A stretch of 64,000 bases of DNA from positions 1,137,501 through 1,201,500 of the forward strand of contig NZ_AP024169.1 in assembly GCF_016591975.1 (NCBI RefSeq). Reading direction: 5' to 3'. Source of the DNA: Anaeromicropila herbilytica (GTDB lineage: Bacteria > Bacillota > Clostridia > Lachnospirales > Lachnospiraceae). The notes under the pieces were generated by a model. It did not search any database and was not told where the DNA came from. It worked only from the letters and a program-made list of their open reading frames with translations. Shown here piece after piece: positions 44,455 to 53,391 of this stretch; the first letter of the stretch is position 1, and every line of letters starts with the position of its first letter. The position numbers were made by a program, and so were the translations under genes.

Positions 44455-45165
44455 TTATTTTAGATTGTTAATATATTTAAGAAAAGAAATGGAGTTATCT
44501 TTATATTTAGAGTTACTTACAATTCCAAGCACCGGCTTTTTCGCTAGTATACCAAGATCTCGAATTACTTGATTGTCGGTAAGATAAATTCCGTAAGCTT
44601 TCTCCGATTTATCATCTTCTGTGTTGGTGAAATAAAGTTTATCCGTTAGTTTGCTATAAAGGTCAGTTGGCAATCGGTCGGCTAGATTATCGAAATATTC
44701 TGCATTTGCATAAGCTTTAAAGTCGCTTTCATCAGCAATGACAACGTCAATTTGGTTAGCATAGACATAGGTTTGCAATTTTTCTCTTGCAGCAGAAGAT
44801 ACCGTTATAGGTGTATCTTTGTCTGACATAAAGTAAGAATCATCTAATACAATATTTTGTTTCTTGGAAATATTAATATATTTCCCAAAATCAGTAATGA
44901 ATTCAGATTTCTTATTTGAATCGAGTGACTGATTAATAATTGCAGCATTAAATATCGTTGCATCTTTAGGAGTCAAAACAGTGTGTAGTACGGATATTAT
45001 AAAAATAACAACGACAACAACTGCTATTATTTTATATTTATAATAAGCATTGATATGTTCGAGTTTTTCATGAAAGGTCATGTCATGTAATTTTTGTTTT
45101 TCTGTTCGATTATCTCTTGGTTGATATATTTGTGCGGATTCATCCAATCTTGTTTCTTTTGCCAT
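44455..45165 (-). CDS. Membrane-anchored protein of unknown function
   Basis: A 236-residue protein with a cytoplasmic N-terminus (about 45 residues, charged), one membrane segment (about 45-65, IIAVVVVVIFIISVLHTVL) and an extracytoplasmic domain of about 165 residues. The domain contains IDVVIADESDF, AKKPVLGIV and a DNQVIRDLG segment, a faint resemblance to periplasmic-binding-like folds, but I do not recognise a family. No catalytic motif is evident. It is transcribed alone towards asd. Confidence 0.8.
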   Translation of the reverse strand: MAKETRLDESAQIYQPRDNRTEKQKLHDMTFHEKLEHINAYYKYKIIAVVVVVIFIISVLHTVLTPKDATIFNAAIINQSLDSNKKSEFITDFGKYINISKKQNIVLDDSYFMSDKDTPITVSSAAREKLQTYVYANQIDVVIADESDFKAYANAEYFDNLADRLPTDLYSKLTDKLYFTNTEDDKSEKAYGIYLTDNQVIRDLGILAKKPVLGIVSNSKYKDNSISFLKYINNLK

Positions 45166-45436
45166 GAAAATACCTCATTTCTTTGTCCCTATTCTTATTT
45201 AAATCATTTAATTAAGTAAAAATTGTTCAGCCTTATGGATAAAAAACTAAATTATCTTAAGTGTATCATATGTTTTTCTATATGAAAAGAAATTATGTAT
45301 AAAAATTATATTAACTTTTACATTATAAGCAAAAAACTAGTTGAAGAAATATGGAATAGACTATATAATTAATAAAATTAGTATGTTTAGTAGTCAAGTG
45401 TTAATAAATATACATTTAAATAGGGGGGAGAAATAT

Positions 45437-45940
45437 ATGGAATACATGATGGGCGATATTTCGCGTTGTTTAATTGAATATTTTGAAAATGATGTCCGAA
45501 GAATTAATCATGCAATGAAAGTTGCGTCCTTTGCTAGAAGTATTGCCTTGGAAGAAAGGGTAAGCGAAAAAGAGCTTTTAATCATAGAAATCTGCGGATA
45601 TCTTCATGATGTTGGAATAAAGTTGGCAGAAGAAAAATATCAATCGTCAAGTGGAAAGTTACAAGAAGAGCTTGGACCAGATATTGTTAAAACATTGCTT
45701 AATAATTTAAATATAGAAGACGATATTTTAGCAAGAATCTGTTATATCATTGGTAATCATCATTCATATAATAAGATTGATGGTATAGATTTTCAAATAT
45801 TAGTAGAAGCTGATTTTATTGTGAATATTTATGAGGATAATGTTCTAAAGAGAGAAGTAGAAGAAGTTAATCAAAGAATCTTTCGAACAATTACGGGCAA
45901 GTCTTATTTAAAACATTTATATTTATCAGAAGTAGTTTAA
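45437..45940 (+). CDS. HD-domain protein (putative phosphohydrolase)
   Basis: A 167-residue protein of one HD domain. Metal ligands in order are His25 (RINHAMKVA), His57-Asp58 (YLHDVG), the His pair in IGNHHSYN (about 113-114) and the Asp in VEADFIVN. Such enzymes hydrolyse phosphate esters of nucleotides; the substrate is unknown. The open frame runs upstream to 45341, but a very strong GGGGGGAG seven bases before the ATG at 45437 decides the start. A small membrane-protein gene and an AraC-type gene follow in the same direction. Confidence 0.85.
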   Translation: MEYMMGDISRCLIEYFENDVRRINHAMKVASFARSIALEERVSEKELLIIEICGYLHDVGIKLAEEKYQSSSGKLQEELGPDIVKTLLNNLNIEDDILARICYIIGNHHSYNKIDGIDFQILVEADFIVNIYEDNVLKREVEEVNQRIFRTITGKSYLKHLYLSEVV

Positions 45941-46052
45941 GGGGAGATTTACTTTTTATATTATTAATTGTAAAAACATTATAAAATTATTTGTTTGTTT
46001 TATATGATTTTATTAATAAATATAATGAGTAAAAATAAGTAAGGAGGTTATG

Positions 46053-46583
46053 ATGTTTTATAAATTATGTAGAAATAAGGCGCAAGGAATTCAATTATAT
46101 TCTCTACTATTGTTCATTCTAATCTCTTTTATTATGCTAAACTATAGTTTTTTAAACAATAGTATTTTGGTGTTTACTGATTCACAGAAAAACCGAATTA
46201 GTAATAATTATAGTATAAGCTTTCATTTGCCTATACATGAGAAGTTGACGGGAGTAAAAACAAGTACATATATCTCGCATACGTTTTTAGATGACGTGGA
46301 GAAGAATACATTTATAGCATTTAAATTTATTCAAGATGATAATGAAAGTGATTCTAACTTAATATCTGATACAAGAGATAGATCAATAGTACCAATCAAG
46401 TTATTTACATTATTCAACTACAATTTATTCGAAAATAAATTTTGGTATAAATTTATTGTGTGGGAAATAGTAGTAATTACCTTAATGGAGATTATTACAA
46501 TAAGTGTTATGAATATTAACTATATTCATAAAATTGATGGGGAGAAAGACTTTTATAGTATCAAAAAATTATCGGTAGTGTAG
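46053..46583 (+). CDS. Membrane protein of unknown function
   Basis: A 176-residue protein with a hydrophobic segment near each end (about 14-33 and 140-160). The intervening 105 residues are hydrophilic and probably face outside. No motif recognised. AAGGAGG lies five bases before the ATG at 46053; the ATG three bases earlier is too close to it. It ends 16 bases before the AraC-type gene, so the two are probably one transcript. Confidence 0.75.
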   Translation: MFYKLCRNKAQGIQLYSLLLFILISFIMLNYSFLNNSILVFTDSQKNRISNNYSISFHLPIHEKLTGVKTSTYISHTFLDDVEKNTFIAFKFIQDDNESDSNLISDTRDRSIVPIKLFTLFNYNLFENKFWYKFIVWEIVVITLMEIITISVMNINYIHKIDGEKDFYSIKKLSVV

Positions 46584-46599
46584 ATGAAAGGATGATATT

Positions 46600-46938
46600 A
46601 TGTTAAGCGAAGTTTATGTTGAAAAAATAGAGGATTATATTAGTGAAAATTATAATAAACAAATTTCACTTGTTCATTTAGCAAATTATGTGGGATTTAG
46701 TTCGTATTACTTATCAAAGCTAATGAAGGAAGCATTTGATATTAATTATTGTGAATACTTAACGAAAATTCGCGTTGAAAAGGCGAAAGATCTACTGCAA
46801 GAAAGAGAATTCACAATTTCGGAAATATCATATAAGGTTGGATATTCTGAACCAAAATATTTTTCTAATGTATTTCGAAAAATGGAAGGAATATCACCAA
46901 GTGAATATCGAAAAAGATTTATTAAGGAATTAGCTTAA
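46600..46938 (+). CDS. AraC-family DNA-binding protein without sensor domain
   Basis: A 112-residue protein consisting only of the AraC DNA-binding domain. Two helix-turn-helix segments are visible: ISLVHLANYVGFSSYYLSKLMKE (about 22-44) and the family signature TISEISYKVGYSEPKYFSNVF (about 72-92), ending GISPSEYRKRF. Most AraC proteins carry an effector domain. This one resembles stand-alone SoxS/MarA-type regulators, or the output end of the YesN class. AAGGATGA precedes the ATG. The target genes are unknown. Confidence 0.88.
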   Translation: MLSEVYVEKIEDYISENYNKQISLVHLANYVGFSSYYLSKLMKEAFDINYCEYLTKIRVEKAKDLLQEREFTISEISYKVGYSEPKYFSNVFRKMEGISPSEYRKRFIKELA

Positions 46939-46961
46939 AAATATTTATAAAGAGAGTCTGG

Positions 46962-47028
46962 TTAACGTGCTCCTTTCTAAGTATCAAGTATTATTATATT
47001 ACTTGATACTTAGAAAGGAGCACGTTAA
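46962..47028. repeat. Perfect 29-bp inverted repeat with 9-nt loop
   Basis: The left arm (46962-46990) begins TTAACGTGCTCC and ends CAAGTA; the right arm (47000-47028) is its exact reverse complement. The loop is TTATTATAT. No T-run follows on either strand, so this is not a typical terminator, though it lies just after a gene end. The right arm contains AAGGAG. Confidence 0.9.
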
Positions 47029-47133
47029 TTCTAATGTAATGTTTTAAAAGTTGGATACTATTTGGGAATTTATATGTTATAATCTTAGAGTGAGGCTTCA
47101 CAAAGGAGCTACTTAATGTAAAGGAGAAAAATT

Positions 47134-47535
47134 ATGGAATGTAAAGTGTGTGGAAGACATACAGACTCTGAAAGCGCTAACTTTTGTGAATACTGTGGAA
47201 CTTCATATCGAGAAGCACCGAAACAAGAATATCGTTTACCCAATGAAAACTATGGTATTATCAATCATGAAAATAGAGAAGTAGAGGAACCAATTAGCTT
47301 TGGAAATTGGCTCGGAAGTATGCTACTAATGTTTATCCCTTTCGTTGGATTTTTTGTTTACCTTTTTATGCTGTTAAAATGGTCCTTTGGGGGAAATGTA
47401 GCACAAACAAAGAAGAATTGGGCAAGAGCTCAACTTATCATTAGTTTATTTTTTACAATTATGATATTCTACAGCTTGGCATCTGTTCTTCATAGTCCTG
47501 AGTTTAGGCAAGTGTATAATACCTTGTATCAATAA
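47134..47535 (+). CDS. Zinc-ribbon membrane protein
   Basis: A 133-residue protein with an N-terminal zinc ribbon (CKVCGRH…CEYCG; Cys3, Cys6, Cys18, Cys21) and two hydrophobic segments at about 60-83 and 100-120. Such zinc-ribbon plus two-helix proteins are common in clostridia and uncharacterised. AAAGGAG is eight bases before the ATG. It is preceded by the perfect hairpin and stands alone. Confidence 0.82.
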   Translation: MECKVCGRHTDSESANFCEYCGTSYREAPKQEYRLPNENYGIINHENREVEEPISFGNWLGSMLLMFIPFVGFFVYLFMLLKWSFGGNVAQTKKNWARAQLIISLFFTIMIFYSLASVLHSPEFRQVYNTLYQ

Positions 47536-47576
47536 AAGGTAACTTTTCAACTTACTATATCATATACTATGATAGA

Positions 47577-47663
47577 AAGGTTGAACACACTTGCTCAAAT
47601 AATAAAGTGTGAAAGTATATGTTTATAGAATTCATTGTGGGAATTCTTTCATACGTCAACCTT
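47577..47663 (+). ncRNA. Candidate three-way-junction RNA element upstream of the LysM-GH18 gene
   Basis: P1 AAGGTTGA (47577-47584) pairs with TCAACCTT (47656-47663). Inside lie P2 CACACTT/AAGTGTG (47586-47611) and P3 AGAATTC/GAATTCT (47627-47647). All three helices are perfect. It ends about 60 bases before the GH18 start codon. It matches no riboswitch I know; the small helices could occur by chance. Confidence 0.4.
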
Positions 47664-47684
47664 GCTATTCACTATTCATTATGG

Positions 47685-47715
47685 GAATAGGTCATTAAAA
47701 ATTGAAAGGCAAGGG
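47685..47715 (+). repeat. Leader motif shared with asd (copy 2)
   Basis: GAATAGGTCATTAAAAATT followed by GAAAGGCAAGGG, directly upstream of the LysM-GH18 start and nearly identical to 43250-43280. Confidence 0.7.
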
Positions 47716-47722
47716 TAGATTA

Positions 47723-49006
47723 ATGACAATTCATGTAGTAAAGAAAGGGGATACCATTCAGTCAATTGCAAGTCAATATAAGGTATCTCCAACAAGATTA
47801 GCACAGGATAATATGTTAGATCCAAACCAACCATTAGTAGAAGGTCAGACAGTTGTTATCCTTTTTCCAGAGCAGATACATATTGTCAAGGAAGGCGATA
47901 CGTTAGTAAGTATCGCAAAACAATATAATGTATCTGTGATAAATTTAATTCAGAATAATAGTTGGCTTACAATGGAAACGAAACTTGCTCCAGGGCAAGA
48001 AGTGGTAATAAGCTTTAAAGGTGAAAAGCTTGGGAATATCGCATTAAATGGTTATGCATATCCATTTATAAAAAGTGAAATATATTTAGATACACTCCCA
48101 TATCTAACATATACAACATTATTTACGTACGGATTTACAAAAGATGGTACATTGATACCTATTGATGATCAGCAATTAATAAATACCGCAAGAAACTTTG
48201 GTGTTGCACCACTTATGCTGATATCAACTTTAACAAGTGAGGGAGTGTTCAGCAATGAACTTGCACATGCAATACTCAATGATATGACCGCACAGAATAA
48301 TCTAATAAATAACGTACTTGAGAATATGAAGAAAAAAAATTATTATGGATTAGACATTGATTTTGAATATATCCTACCAGAAGATCGACTAGCATATGTT
48401 GATTTTATTAAGAATATTACAACCAAATTAAATCCACAAGGATATGAAGTTATGGTTGCCTTAGCTCCAAAAACATCTGCTACACAACCAGGACTACTCT
48501 ATGAATCTCATGATTATAAGAGAATTGGAGAGGTAGCGAACAAAGTACTACTAATGACCTATGAATGGGGATTTACCTTTGGACCACCAATGGCAGTAGC
48601 ACCAATTAATAAAGTGAGAGAAGTTCTTGACTATGCAGTAACTGAAATTGATCCAGCGAAAATATTCTTAGGTGTACCGAACTACGGATATGACTTTAAA
48701 CTTCCATTTGTAAAAGGTACTTCTCAAGCTAAATCCTTGGGTAATGTGGAAGCTGTTAATCTCGCTAGAGAAGTAGGCGCAGCCATCCAGTATGATGAGA
48801 CTTCACAAGCACCATTTTTTAAATATAAGGATAGTGATGGTAGCGATCATGAAGTATGGTTTGAGGATGCAAGGAGTATAGAAGCAAAACTTAGATTAGT
48901 ACCCGAATATAATTTCCAAGGAGCAAGCTATTGGACGATAATGAAGTTCTTTCCACAAAGCTGGTTAGTTGCCATATCGTTATTTAATATTGATAAATTA
49001 ATTTAG
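47723..49006 (+). CDS. LysM-LysM-GH18 protein, spore cortex glucosaminidase-like (YaaH/SleL type)
   Basis: A 427-residue protein. Two LysM peptidoglycan-binding motifs (about 2-46 and 50-96; HVVKKGDTIQSIA and HIVKEGDTLVSIA) precede a glycoside hydrolase family 18 barrel (about 105-425). The catalytic signature is YYGLDIDFEY, a DxDxE motif with Glu215 as the likely acid. YaaH/SleL proteins are spore-coat N-acetylglucosaminidases that digest cortex fragments at germination. Like them this protein has no signal peptide, as expected for delivery from the mother cell. Start ATG 47723 has AAGGG upstream; an in-frame TTG at 47702 is less likely. Confidence 0.92.
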   Translation: MTIHVVKKGDTIQSIASQYKVSPTRLAQDNMLDPNQPLVEGQTVVILFPEQIHIVKEGDTLVSIAKQYNVSVINLIQNNSWLTMETKLAPGQEVVISFKGEKLGNIALNGYAYPFIKSEIYLDTLPYLTYTTLFTYGFTKDGTLIPIDDQQLINTARNFGVAPLMLISTLTSEGVFSNELAHAILNDMTAQNNLINNVLENMKKKNYYGLDIDFEYILPEDRLAYVDFIKNITTKLNPQGYEVMVALAPKTSATQPGLLYESHDYKRIGEVANKVLLMTYEWGFTFGPPMAVAPINKVREVLDYAVTEIDPAKIFLGVPNYGYDFKLPFVKGTSQAKSLGNVEAVNLAREVGAAIQYDETSQAPFFKYKDSDGSDHEVWFEDARSIEAKLRLVPEYNFQGASYWTIMKFFPQSWLVAISLFNIDKLI

Positions 49007-49196
49007 ATGAATTCAATATAATAAAGACTTGAAATAGAGGCTAAGTTTTTAGTGCTTTGTTTTGAGTCTTTTTTACAGTAATATATTAAAAATTACTGGG
49101 AAGACTTTAAATAAATTTGTGAGTATATTTAATAAGATTTTGTTTACTAGAATAAGAAAAAATAAGGAATGATATGAAATACTTACGTGTAATGTG

Positions 49197-49225
49197 TTGA
49201 AAACAATGGAAAGATGGTATATAAT
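49197..49225 (+). promoter_or_regulatory. Sigma-A promoter of gltX
   Basis: TTGAAA at 49197-49202 and TATAAT at 49220-49225, spacer 17 bases, about 40 bases before the start codon. No T-box leader fits in this space. Confidence 0.8.
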
Positions 49226-49266
49226 GCTTTTATTAATCAAGAAGAATAAAGTACAGGAGTGATATC

Positions 49267-50727
49267 ATGAGTAAAGTAAGAACAAGATTTGCACCTAGTC
49301 CAACAGGTAGAATGCATGTAGGAAATCTAAGAACAGCAATATATGAATATTTAATTGCAAAGCATGAAGGTGGAGACTTTTTATTAAGAATAGAGGATAC
49401 GGACCAAGAAAGATTTGTGGAAGGTGCTCTTGAGATCATCTATAATACAATGAAAAAGACTGGTCTAATTCATGATGAAGGACCTGATAAAGATGGTGGA
49501 TATGGACCATATGTACAAAGTGAGAGACAAGCTACAGGTATTTATCTAGAATATGCTAAACAATTAGTTGATAAAGGGGAAGCTTACTATTGCTTCTGTA
49601 CCAAAGAAAGACTAGAAACTTTAAAGAGTAAAGTATCTGATAGTGATGATAAAGAGATCATAAGATACGATAAACATTGCTTAAGTCTATCCAAAGAAGA
49701 AGTTGAAGAAAATCTAAAAAAAGGCCTTCCTTATGTTATTAGACAGAACAATCCAACAGAAGGAACGACTACTTTCAGTGATGTAGTATTCGGAGATATT
49801 ACCGTTGATAATTCAGAATTAGATGACATGATTCTTATCAAATCCGATGGTTTCCCAACTTATAATTTTGCTAATGTAGTAGATGACCACTTAATGAAGA
49901 TCACACATGTAGTAAGAGGAAATGAATATTTATCTTCTACACCTAAATACAATCGTCTTTATGAAGCATTTGGATGGGAGATTCCAGTATATGTACATTG
50001 CCCATTAATTACGAATGAAGAACATAAAAAGTTATCAAAGAGAAGTGGACATTCTTCTTTTGAAGATTTACTTGATCAAGGATTTGTAATAGAAGCAATT
50101 GTTAACTTTATCTGTTTATTAGGCTGGAGTTCTTCAAGCAATGAGGAAATTTTCACATTAGAAGAATTAGTGAAAGAATTCGATTATCATCACATCAACA
50201 AGTCACCTGCAGTATTTGATATGGTGAAATTAAGATGGATGAATGGTGAATATATTAAGAGAATGGAATTTGATCAATATTATGATCTTGTACTTCCATA
50301 CATCAAAGAAACTGTAACAAAAGATCTTGATCTTAAGAAAATTGCTGAATTAGTGAAGACTAGAATTGAGACTTTCCTAGATGTAAAAGATCATATTGAT
50401 TTCTTTGAAGAATTACCAGATTATGATATCGCTATGTATACTCATAAGAAGATGAAGACAAATGATGAGATATCCTTAGAAGTCTTACAAGATCTTCTTC
50501 CATTATTAGAAAAACAAGAAGATTATTCAGTTGATGCACTTAATACATTATGTATGAATTATATCGGTGAAAAAGGTATTAAAAACGGTCAAGGTCTATG
50601 GCCACTAAGAACTGCAGTATCTGGTAAGCAATCATCACCAGGTGGTGCTTATGAGATTATGGAGATCTTAGGAAAAGAAGAAAGCTTAAGACGTATCCGT
50701 ATCGGTATTGAAAAATTAAGTAAATAA
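49267..50727 (+). CDS. gltX: Glutamyl-tRNA synthetase
   Basis: A 486-residue class I synthetase. The HIGH signature appears as HVGN (17-20) after FAPSPTGRM, and the KMSKS signature as KLSKR (255-259). The DTDQERF segment and the helical anticodon-binding C-terminal domain are typical. Residues 110-150 lack the zinc-binding Cys set of E. coli GluRS. It may be non-discriminating, charging tRNA-Gln as well, as in many Firmicutes; neither glnS nor gatCAB is in the window to decide. AGGAGTG precedes the ATG. Confidence 0.97.
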   Translation: MSKVRTRFAPSPTGRMHVGNLRTAIYEYLIAKHEGGDFLLRIEDTDQERFVEGALEIIYNTMKKTGLIHDEGPDKDGGYGPYVQSERQATGIYLEYAKQLVDKGEAYYCFCTKERLETLKSKVSDSDDKEIIRYDKHCLSLSKEEVEENLKKGLPYVIRQNNPTEGTTTFSDVVFGDITVDNSELDDMILIKSDGFPTYNFANVVDDHLMKITHVVRGNEYLSSTPKYNRLYEAFGWEIPVYVHCPLITNEEHKKLSKRSGHSSFEDLLDQGFVIEAIVNFICLLGWSSSSNEEIFTLEELVKEFDYHHINKSPAVFDMVKLRWMNGEYIKRMEFDQYYDLVLPYIKETVTKDLDLKKIAELVKTRIETFLDVKDHIDFFEELPDYDIAMYTHKKMKTNDEISLEVLQDLLPLLEKQEDYSVDALNTLCMNYIGEKGIKNGQGLWPLRTAVSGKQSSPGGAYEIMEILGKEESLRRIRIGIEKLSK

Positions 50728-50754
50728 GATGACATAAAGGTTATTATGTAGCTA

Positions 50755-50826
50755 AAAGCTCTAAGTTAAGTAGAGTAGTAAATTCCGTTGAATTTACTAC
50801 TCTACTTAATTCATAGGGCTTTTTGT
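50755..50826 (+). terminator. Long intrinsic terminator after gltX
   Basis: AAGTTAAGTAGAGTAGTAAATT pairs almost perfectly over about 20 bases around CCGTTG, with an outer AGCTC/GGGCT pairing, and TTTTTG follows. Much longer than needed for termination. Confidence 0.88.
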
Positions 50827-50977
50827 ATTGGAGGAAAATAGAGAGTCTTGCGAAGAATATATAGGTATGGTAGTATAGATTTTAATTGGGATGTTTGAGA
50901 ATCTTATAAAAGTGTATATGTATTATAGTAATGGATTCATGGAGAAACAGTTACTTAAGGGATGAAGGAGATAATAA

Positions 50978-52990
50978 ATGGATTACAATGAAGCACAAAG
51001 ACAAGCAATTCATCATAAAGATGGTCCGATGCTTGTTCTAGCGGGTCCAGGTTCTGGTAAAACACTTGTAATAACAAGAAGAACGAAGAATCTGATTGAA
51101 GAGTATGGTATTGATCCGAGAAAAATATTGGTAATTACCTTTACGAAAGCTGCAGCAGGTGAGATGAAGGAGCGATTTCTAAAACTAATGGGAAATGTGT
51201 CAGTAGCAGTTAGTTTTGGAACATTTCATGCAATATTTTTTACAATACTTAAATATGCGTATAATTATAACAGTAGTAATATAATTAGTGAAGAACAGCG
51301 AATGCAATATTTTCGAGAGATTATTGCAAAGCTTGACCTAGAGATTGAAGATGAGAAAGATTTTATTTCTGGAGTTATGAGTGAAATAAGCCTGGTAAAA
51401 GGTGAGAGAATGGATCTTGAGCACTATTATTCGATGAACTGCTCGGAAGATATTTTCACGAAGATCTATAAAGAATATGATAATCGATTAAGGAGAGCAA
51501 ATCTGATTGATTTTGATGATATGCTGATTCTTTGTTATGAGTTATTAAAAGAGAGAGAAGATATTTTAAAGATATGGCAGAACCGTTTTGAGTACATTCT
51601 AATTGATGAATTTCAAGATATCAACAAAGTTCAATATGACATCATCACATTATTAGCAAAACCAAAAAATAATCTATTTATAGTAGGGGATGATGATCAA
51701 TCTATCTATCGCTTTCGTGGTGCAAAACCAGAAATAATGTTAAACTTTGAAAAAGATTATAAAGATACCAAAAAGATTCTTTTGGGGATAAACTATCGAT
51801 CTACCAAGAAGATTGTGGAAGCTGCTGGGAGAGTCGTAAAGAATAACAAGAACCGATTTGAAAAGAACATAACGACTACGAATGATGTCGGTGATGAGGT
51901 GCAAATACTTACTTTTAAAGAGTTGAATGATCAAAATGAACAGGTAGTAAAAGAGATATTAGAGTATCAGAAAAAGGGAATCCCATATTCCGAGATAGCT
52001 GTTTTATTTCGAACAAATACTCAGCCAAGGGCTTTGTTAGAAAAAATGATGGAATATAATATACCTTTTCGAATGAAAGATAGTATGCCTAATATATATG
52101 AACACTGGATTGCGAAAAATATCCTCTCTTATATTCAGATTGCTCTAGGAGGACGGGATAGAGGACATTTCTTACAGATAATCAATCGCCCAAAACGTTA
52201 TATAAGCAGGGAATGTTTCACTAACCCTGCAGTAGATATGGAGGAGATTAAGAGTTACTACTCCGATAAAGAATGGATGTTAGATCGTATAATGAAATTA
52301 GAATATGACCTAACAATGCTAAAAAAGATGAATCCATATGCAGCAATTAACTATATTCGAAAAGGAATTGGATATGATGAATACCTCGTTGAATATGCGA
52401 ACTTTAGAAGAATTAAATCTGAAGAGTTGTTAGAAACGGCAAATGAAATTGAAGAAAGTGCAAAGAAATTCAAAACATTTGATGAGTGGTTTTCACATAT
52501 TGAAGAATATGGGAATGAGTTAAAAGAGCAATCGAAGAATCGAAATAAGAAAGAATTTGATGCTGTAGAGATGGCTACCATGCATAGTTCAAAAGGATTA
52601 GAATATCAAGTAGTATTTATTGTAGATGCCAATGAAGGCATTACACCACATAGAAAGGCATTAACAGATGCTGATCTAGAAGAAGAGAGACGAATGTTCT
52701 ATGTAGCCATGACTAGAGCCAAGAAGAAGCTTCATATTTATTCAGTTAAGGAAAGATATAATAAAGAATTGCAAATCTCTCGATTTGTAGGTGAAATCCT
52801 AATTGATGCAACAGACTTAAAAGAAAATACATTAATTGAACATAAGATGTATGGACCAGGTAAGATTAAAAAGAATGAAGATGGAAAGTTGATTATATAT
52901 TTTGAACGCCTACGTAAGGACCGTGTTGTAGATCTAAAATTCTGTCTGGCTAATCAGCTACTAACAGTTGTAAATAACAAAAAGGCTTAA
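50978..52990 (+). CDS. UvrD/PcrA-like superfamily 1 DNA helicase
   Basis: A 670-residue 3'-5' DNA helicase. SF1A motifs in order are the Q-motif LNEAQ-like DYNEAQRQAI, Walker A GPGSGKT (23-29), motif Ia VITFTKAAAGEM, motif II DEFQDINK, motif III GDDDQSIYRFRGA, motif IV INYRSTKKIV, motif V MHSSKGLEYQVVF and motif VI VAMTRAKKKL. It is shorter than PcrA/UvrD (about 720-740) and lacks their C-terminal polymerase-binding part; the C-terminus has an SH3-like segment (IEHKMYGPGKIKK). This looks like the extra UvrD paralogue frequent in clostridia. AAGGAGA precedes the ATG. Confidence 0.93.
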   Translation: MDYNEAQRQAIHHKDGPMLVLAGPGSGKTLVITRRTKNLIEEYGIDPRKILVITFTKAAAGEMKERFLKLMGNVSVAVSFGTFHAIFFTILKYAYNYNSSNIISEEQRMQYFREIIAKLDLEIEDEKDFISGVMSEISLVKGERMDLEHYYSMNCSEDIFTKIYKEYDNRLRRANLIDFDDMLILCYELLKEREDILKIWQNRFEYILIDEFQDINKVQYDIITLLAKPKNNLFIVGDDDQSIYRFRGAKPEIMLNFEKDYKDTKKILLGINYRSTKKIVEAAGRVVKNNKNRFEKNITTTNDVGDEVQILTFKELNDQNEQVVKEILEYQKKGIPYSEIAVLFRTNTQPRALLEKMMEYNIPFRMKDSMPNIYEHWIAKNILSYIQIALGGRDRGHFLQIINRPKRYISRECFTNPAVDMEEIKSYYSDKEWMLDRIMKLEYDLTMLKKMNPYAAINYIRKGIGYDEYLVEYANFRRIKSEELLETANEIEESAKKFKTFDEWFSHIEEYGNELKEQSKNRNKKEFDAVEMATMHSSKGLEYQVVFIVDANEGITPHRKALTDADLEEERRMFYVAMTRAKKKLHIYSVKERYNKELQISRFVGEILIDATDLKENTLIEHKMYGPGKIKKNEDGKLIIYFERLRKDRVVDLKFCLANQLLTVVNNKKA

Positions 52991-53015
52991 AATCAATGAT
53001 TTTAAGCCTTTTTGC
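52977..53015. terminator. Bidirectional terminator between helicase and DUF1292 genes
   Basis: AAAAAGGCTTAAAATCA pairs with TGATTTTAAGCCTTTTT around a 2-4-nt loop. The stem overlaps the last codons of the helicase gene and lies 11 bases from the end of the converging gene. Confidence 0.93.
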
Positions 53016-53025
53016 AGTAAGAAGA

Positions 53026-53391
53026 TTACTCTTCGTCTTCATCCTCATCTAACATATCTTCAAATTCCTCAGAATCTAAATATTCGTCGAATGCTTCAGA
53101 AACTGCTTCATATTCTTCATCTTCTTCAATATTAAGAAGTTCGATTTCATCATCTTCTAATTCATTATAACGATATAAATAAACTTCGCTTTCTTCTTCC
53201 TCGCTATCCATTGGAAGTAAGGCGATATATTGGTTGTCACCTACTGTGAGTATAGTTAAAACAGCACATTCCACCTCGCTACCATCATCAAGTGTTAATG
53301 TTACTGTAGTGTGTTCACCTTCATGTACACGATCGTGTCCGCAATCGCAGTTATCTCCACATTCACATTTATCATATTTGTGTTCGCTCAT
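53026..53391 (-). CDS. DUF1292 family acidic protein with Cys-rich N-terminus
   Basis: A 121-residue, strongly acidic protein. The DUF1292 core (about 27-100; VTLTLDDGSEVECAVL…YIALLPM…VYLYRY) is a small beta domain of unknown role, found in Firmicutes (YrzB). The N-terminal extension CECGDNCDCGHD (about 9-20) has four closely spaced Cys and could bind metal. The C-terminus is nearly all Asp and Glu. GAGGCTGAAT precedes the start. Confidence 0.87.
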   Translation of the reverse strand: MSEHKYDKCECGDNCDCGHDRVHEGEHTTVTLTLDDGSEVECAVLTILTVGDNQYIALLPMDSEEEESEVYLYRYNELEDDEIELLNIEEDEEYEAVSEAFDEYLDSEEFEDMLDEDEDEE

